Assembly: GCF_000142905.1 (NCBI RefSeq) | Contig: NW_013657633.1 | Coordinates: forward strand, 257,803 to 307,816 | Direction of reading: 5' to 3' | DNA: 50,014 bases | Source: Thecamonas trahens ATCC 50062 | Lineage: Eukaryota; Apusozoa; Apusomonadida; Apusomonadidae | Shown: in pieces, positions 46,466-50,014 of the stretch | Layout: each line of letters begins with the position of its first letter | Numbering within the stretch: position 1 is the first letter of the stretch | Made by a program: the position numbers and the translations under genes | Notes under the pieces: model-generated | What the model was told of the DNA's origin: nothing | Databases searched by the model: none | The model's input: the letters and a program-made list of their open reading frames with translations, nothing else

Positions 46466-46819
46466 CCTCGCCCTCTGCGTCAAGTGTGTCGCGGTGGCGG
46501 TGGCGGTGGTGGTGGGGTGGTTGGGTGGCGGTCGTCGGGTGGCGGTGGTTGGGTGGCGGTGGTCGGGTGGCGGTGGTTGGGTGGCGGTGGTGGTGGGGTG
46601 GTTGGGTGGCGGTGGTCGGGTGGCGGTGGTTGGGTGGTGGCGGTGGCGGTGGTGGTGGTTGGGTGGCGGTGGTTGGGTGGCGGTGGTTGGGTGGCGGTGG
46701 TTGGGTGGCGGTGGTTGGGTGGTCGGGTGGCGGTGGTCGGTGGCTGTTGCCGACGGCAGCTGTGGGACACCCGACTCACACGTTCCCCCCTTCGTCACCG
46801 CACTCACCTGCACCACAGG
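46466..46819. repeat. GGTGGCGGTGGTTGG minisatellite in a divergent promoter
   Basis: From about 46490 to 46745 the plus strand is a tandem array of GGTGGCGGTGGTTGGGT and GGTGGCGGTGGTCGGGT units. It fills nearly all of the 354 bp between the MTHFR and TBC1D20-like start codons. The strand is G/T-rich, without long pure homopolymers. It reads open in several frames but encodes only Gly/Trp/Val repeats. Confidence 0.88.
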
Positions 46820-48067
46820 ATGGAAGGGTCGCCGCGAAAGGTTGGGTATACCAGTTCTGCTCGGTGGAAGCACGTGCAGGAGATTATTGAAGAGATTGAA
46901 GGCCCGCTCCGGGAGCTGCCCAAAGCCCTCCTCACGCCTGACGCCGCTGAGCGGCTGCCGAGAAGGGTGACCGACGGATTGTGGCGGCTGCGGCATGCGG
47001 CGTTGTCAGGAGGCCTCACAACGTCGGCCATCAGGCTCCGTGCTTGGCCTATTCTTCTCTCAACGTATGTCCACTCGAGCGAGGTGGCGGCGCAGACGGC
47101 GGCTGCTGCACGGAGAGGAGTCGGCGCGGGCATCGGGATCGGGGCAGAGCTCCGCGACGAGCAGCAGGTGGCCAAGGACGTGGCGCGGTGCTTGTGGGAG
47201 GCAAACGGGCGGGTGCTCGGAGATCACGAGCGCGAGTCGAAGCGGGCGGCGTTGACGGACGTCCTGTTGACTGCCATCGCTGCGCTTGGCGAGGACAAGG
47301 TGTACTACTACCAGGGCCTGCACGATGTGGGCGCCGGGCTTGTTGTCGGCCTGCCAGAGACGCGCAAGAGTACCATGACGGGCATGACGCCGGCGTGCGC
47401 CGCCATGGTCGCCCTGCTCTCGGCGCGGCTCGCGCCGTACTGCACACAGGGTCTCGAGGTTACGCTCGCCGCCATGGACAAGGTGATGGAGCTCGTGGGC
47501 GCTGCTGCTCCGGCCCTACACGCCTACCTCACCAACGCCGGTGTACCGGCAGTCTTCTGCATGCCGTGGCTGCTCTCGCTCTTTGCACACAACATCGACG
47601 ACTCGGAGGTAGTCTTCCGCCTCTGGGACGCGTGCTTTGCCACTCACCCGGCGTTTGTCCTCTACCTGGCGGCCACGCTCGTCATCGACGCTGAGGACGA
47701 GCTGATGGCGCTCGGTGACGACATGGCCTCGCTCCATCACAGGCTCTCACACCTGCTCGCCGACGGCCGGCTGTCGCAGGCAAGCGTCGACGGCGTCATC
47801 CTCCGTGCACTCCAGCTGGCCCACGCTTTCCCGCCGCGCGAGCTCCTCGCCGACACCGATACCTTTCCGCATGCTTTTACAGCGTGGCCCGAGCGTTGGG
47901 CCGGCTCGCCGCCAGCCCACCTCACCGAGCTCGGCGCGCTGCAGGCGGAAATGCCGCCGCCGCTGCGAGCGATGCGCCCGGCGAGTGGGACCCGTGCCGC
48001 CATGGTCGTTGTCGGCCTCACCACGATTGCTGCGATCGTCGCTTCGTGGTTCCTGCAGTCAGAGTAG
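46820..48067 (+). CDS. TBC1D20-like Rab GTPase-activating protein, tail-anchored
   Basis: 415 residues (human TBC1D20 403). Start MEGSPRKVGYTSSARWKHVQ at 46820; the preceding CACCACAG could be an acceptor, so a short upstream exon is possible. The TBC domain (about 45-310) has SGGLTTSAIRLRAWPILL, the arginine-finger region VAKDVARCLWE (D-x-x-R), the glutamine finger VYYYQGLHDVGAGL, FCMPWLLSLFAHNI and FRLWDACFATHPAFVLYLAA, then DMASLHHRLSHL. All are in the order seen in TBC1D20/Gyp8. The C-terminus ends with one hydrophobic helix, AAMVVVGLTTIAAIVASWFL, an ER-type tail anchor as in TBC1D20. Expected role: GAP for Rab1/Ypt1 (and possibly Rab18) at the early secretory pathway. Ends 46 bp from the next convergent gene. 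Confidence 0.9.
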   Translation: MEGSPRKVGYTSSARWKHVQEIIEEIEGPLRELPKALLTPDAAERLPRRVTDGLWRLRHAALSGGLTTSAIRLRAWPILLSTYVHSSEVAAQTAAAARRGVGAGIGIGAELRDEQQVAKDVARCLWEANGRVLGDHERESKRAALTDVLLTAIAALGEDKVYYYQGLHDVGAGLVVGLPETRKSTMTGMTPACAAMVALLSARLAPYCTQGLEVTLAAMDKVMELVGAAAPALHAYLTNAGVPAVFCMPWLLSLFAHNIDDSEVVFRLWDACFATHPAFVLYLAATLVIDAEDELMALGDDMASLHHRLSHLLADGRLSQASVDGVILRALQLAHAFPPRELLADTDTFPHAFTAWPERWAGSPPAHLTELGALQAEMPPPLRAMRPASGTRAAMVVVGLTTIAAIVASWFLQSE

Positions 48068-48113
48068 TGATGTGCGCGGCCGGTCGCTCGTTGTGTGTTT
48101 GTTCTGTGGCGAG

Positions 48114-49646
48114 CTAAATGAGCGAGCGCGCGACCGAGACCGGCGGGCGGCCCGGGTTGAGCGAAGACGCGGTGTCGAGGGCGCCCGATGCAAACGCTTC
48201 CAAGTAGGCATCGTGGAGCGAGCCGGCAATGGGGACGTCGGCTGTGCCGAGCGCCGCCAGCGACGTCGCCTCGCCGGGAACCGAGCCGATGACCTCAGGC
48301 TCGCCGCCGGGCGCATGGTGCCAGCGCGAGGCGTTGACACCGGGGATGGAGATCGGGACCGAAGTGCCGAGCAGCGAGTCGGCTGCGGCCGGAGACAACG
48401 AGGTGGCGCGGACGCCGGCATCGAAGCGGGCGTTGCGTCCAAGCGCTCCGCCATTGTTGTTGTCGTCGTCGTCATCGTCATCGTCGTCAGAGTACAGGGT
48501 GGCGTCGGCATCGGGCTGGCGGCCAATGTACAGCTCACCGCCCGATGTGGAGCCGGCCGACGCGCCATGGCCGCCGAGGATGTCGTCGTCCTCTTCGAAA
48601 GCAAAGACGGTGCCTCCGTAAAAGTCATCGTCGTTGTCAAAGACGTCGACCTCAGCGTTGTCGCCCGCTGCAGGAACGCGGCGGGAGGGCGATGCAACCG
48701 GTGGGCGAGCGCTTTCGACGCGCTCGTGTGCCGGCGACGGGCGATGCTTCTTCTGGGGCGACCTGAGCTTTGGAGAGTCGGCGGCACGCGGCTGGTCGTG
48801 TGCCGGCGACGCGGCCGGGCCACTCCTGCCCAGCGACGACGCCGAGCCGAAGCGCGGTGATGCCGAGGTGTATGACGTGTCCCGCTGCGGCGACGAGGCA
48901 GCCGGGACGATGGCGGTGATCATGCTACCACCCGACGACGACGAGACGGACGACGGGAGATGGGCATCGGCAATGTGGGGCGAGGTGGCGAGGGCAGCGG
49001 CGCCCGAGGTGTGGACGCGGTCGGTGTTGACCAGCTCGTTGTCGACAGAGTACAGGCCACACATCCGGTTCCACAGAACAGCGCGGTCGGTGTGTGCGCG
49101 CGAGACAAAGGTGTCAAAGGCGGCCTCCTGCTGGGCCTTGTACTTGGCGATGCGGTCGCGCATGGCAGCCTCCTCGGCATCGACCCGCGCGTTGGTCCGC
49201 TCGACAAGGCGGCGGAGGATCTCTGCCTCGCCGACAGACCGCGCCTGCTCAACAGTAGCCGGGCTCGACGCAGTATCAGCAGCCAGGCTCGCGCGCATGG
49301 GTAGGACAACCTCAAAGACCGGCGAGTAGTCGGCCGAGTCCTTGGCAGCCTCGATGTCCTCGGGAGCAACAGCGACGTTAAAGACGACTGTAGCGTCACC
49401 GGTTCCAGGTGCTGTTGCGTACATGTCCAAACCGCAGTTGTAACAGCGGAGGACACTCCAGCCTGTGGATGAGATGCGGACTTGGACGAGCTGCGGCCAG
49501 AGAATGGCATCACCAGCCACGCCAAACTCGGCCACGCCGTACTTCTTCATGTTGGTCTCATCCTCGATCCACGCCACACGATTTTGAATGTCTTCATCAG
49601 CTTGATGAACGGGTGTCGGTTCGTTCTTGGCGTGCAGCGTGACGTT
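48114..49646 (-). CDS. Unrecognised cytosolic/nuclear protein, 3' exon
   Basis: About 510 residues from the probable acceptor GGCCGCAG (49654-49647) to TGA at 48114. The N-terminal about 120 residues are folded-looking (NVTLHAKNEPTPVHQADEDI, GDAILWPQLVQVRISSTGW, LRCYNCGLDMYATA, VFEVVLPMRASL). A predicted coiled coil follows (AEILRRLVERTNARVDAEEA). The rest is disordered, with Ser/Pro-rich sequence, acidic patches and a nine-Asp run followed by Asn. I do not recognise the family. The same frame stays open to 49742, but that part crosses a C12 run, so I treat it as intron. A right-edge exon ending at 49996 (TLRCIV before GTACC) would join in phase 0; then the gene continues beyond the window. 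Confidence 0.68.
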   Translation of the reverse strand, partial: NVTLHAKNEPTPVHQADEDIQNRVAWIEDETNMKKYGVAEFGVAGDAILWPQLVQVRISSTGWSVLRCYNCGLDMYATAPGTGDATVVFNVAVAPEDIEAAKDSADYSPVFEVVLPMRASLAADTASSPATVEQARSVGEAEILRRLVERTNARVDAEEAAMRDRIAKYKAQQEAAFDTFVSRAHTDRAVLWNRMCGLYSVDNELVNTDRVHTSGAAALATSPHIADAHLPSSVSSSSGGSMITAIVPAASSPQRDTSYTSASPRFGSASSLGRSGPAASPAHDQPRAADSPKLRSPQKKHRPSPAHERVESARPPVASPSRRVPAAGDNAEVDVFDNDDDFYGGTVFAFEEDDDILGGHGASAGSTSGGELYIGRQPDADATLYSDDDDDDDDDNNNGGALGRNARFDAGVRATSLSPAAADSLLGTSVPISIPGVNASRWHHAPGGEPEVIGSVPGEATSLAALGTADVPIAGSLHDAYLEAFASGALDTASSLNPGRPPVSVARSLI

Positions 49647-50014
49647 CTGCGGCCATGATGCGAGGATGAGTGTGGGCCGGAAGGGGGGGGGGGGGTGGGG
49701 TATGAGAGCAAATTGCGTCACGGTGGGTGCATGCGCATCCAATTAAAGGCCACACCTGTGAATATAGCAAGGGATGCAGGATGGGACGGGATGGGATGGG
49801 GATGGGCTGGGATGGGAGGAGGGAGGAGAGGGGACTGAAAAGGGTGTTCGAGACGGAGCCTGGCAATGGCTACGAGGAGACGAGACCCATGTGGTGGAGC
49901 AGTCAGAAGAGACGACATGAAGGCAGCGAGGGATCATGACGCCGACGTGACGCCAGCCGCCACCAGGTCATGGGACGGGGGGGGGGGGGGGGTACGACGA
50001 TACAGCGAAGGGTA
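49647..50014 (-). other. Presumed intron and partial exon at right edge
   Basis: Plus-strand G-runs at about 49684-49696 and 49979-49992 bracket GGGAT-type repeats (49785-49815). On the minus strand GTACC followed by about 15 C at 49995 resembles the donors of other genes here. The last 19 bases would be exon. A conflicting short frame (MSSLLTAPPHGSRLL, about 49918-49860) has some coding look and could be an alternative first exon. Confidence 0.4.

Noticed and set aside
46484-46819. In-frame N-terminal extension of the TBC protein through the GGTGGC array
   Set aside because: Encodes only Gly/Trp/Val repeat, and an acceptor-like CACCACAG plus ATG lies at its end; family N-terminus begins after it.
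1-50014. Mobile elements, viral insertions, rRNA or tRNA genes
   Set aside because: No transposase, reverse transcriptase, integrase, terminal repeats or RNA-gene signatures were seen on either strand.

Overview
This window is nuclear DNA of a GC-rich, gene-dense unicellular eukaryote. It holds typically eukaryotic genes: TAF5 of TFIID, a SERINC, DDX1 with its inserted SPRY domain, the Brix-domain ribosome factor RPF1, a TBC1D20-type Rab GAP and a eukaryotic-type MTHFR. They are split by GT-AG introns, use the standard code and strongly prefer G/C at third codon positions. An apusomonad such as Thecamonas is my best guess from overall character. That is inference, not a database result. Two 100-N gaps (18939-19038 and 29080-29179) show it is a draft scaffold. 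Several single-base frame breaks suggest homopolymer undercalls.

Layout, left to right: a first exon of a minus-strand gene leaving the left edge (157-222); PCMTD-like methyltransferase (+); TAF5 (-); a 1,882-residue membrane/STAND-like/TPR/DEP protein (-); a small mitochondrial-type membrane protein (+) whose 3' end overlaps a MYND-finger protein (-); a ubiquitin-like-domain protein (+); a gene broken by the first gap (+); a degraded or badly sequenced minus-strand coding stretch; a 1,490-residue coiled-coil protein (+); SERINC (-); DDX1 (-); a giant inversin-like ankyrin/IQ protein (+); a Zn2Cys6 regulator (-); a short hidden gene (-); RPF1 (+); MTHFR (-); TBC1D20-like (+); and an unrecognised protein (-) that probably continues past the right edge. 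I see no tRNA, rRNA, CRISPR array or intact transposon.

Two structural regularities stand out. Convergent neighbours are separated by only 46-92 bp, and one pair overlaps by 11 bp. Introns are few and close to the 5' end: most spliced genes have a short first exon, a GTACG-type donor, an intron carrying a long poly-C/poly-G tract or simple repeat, and then one long exon to the stop. On top of this are candidate mini-introns of 23, 26 and 31 nt. One of them coincides exactly with a 23-bp tandem duplication.

The genes are mostly independent housekeeping functions: transcription initiation, RNA processing, ribosome assembly, folate metabolism, membrane traffic and lipid handling. They do not form an operon-like pathway. 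The most unusual proteins are the membrane-STAND-TPR-DEP fusion, the inversin-like giant, the homogenised coiled-coil repeat protein and the Zn2Cys6 regulator.
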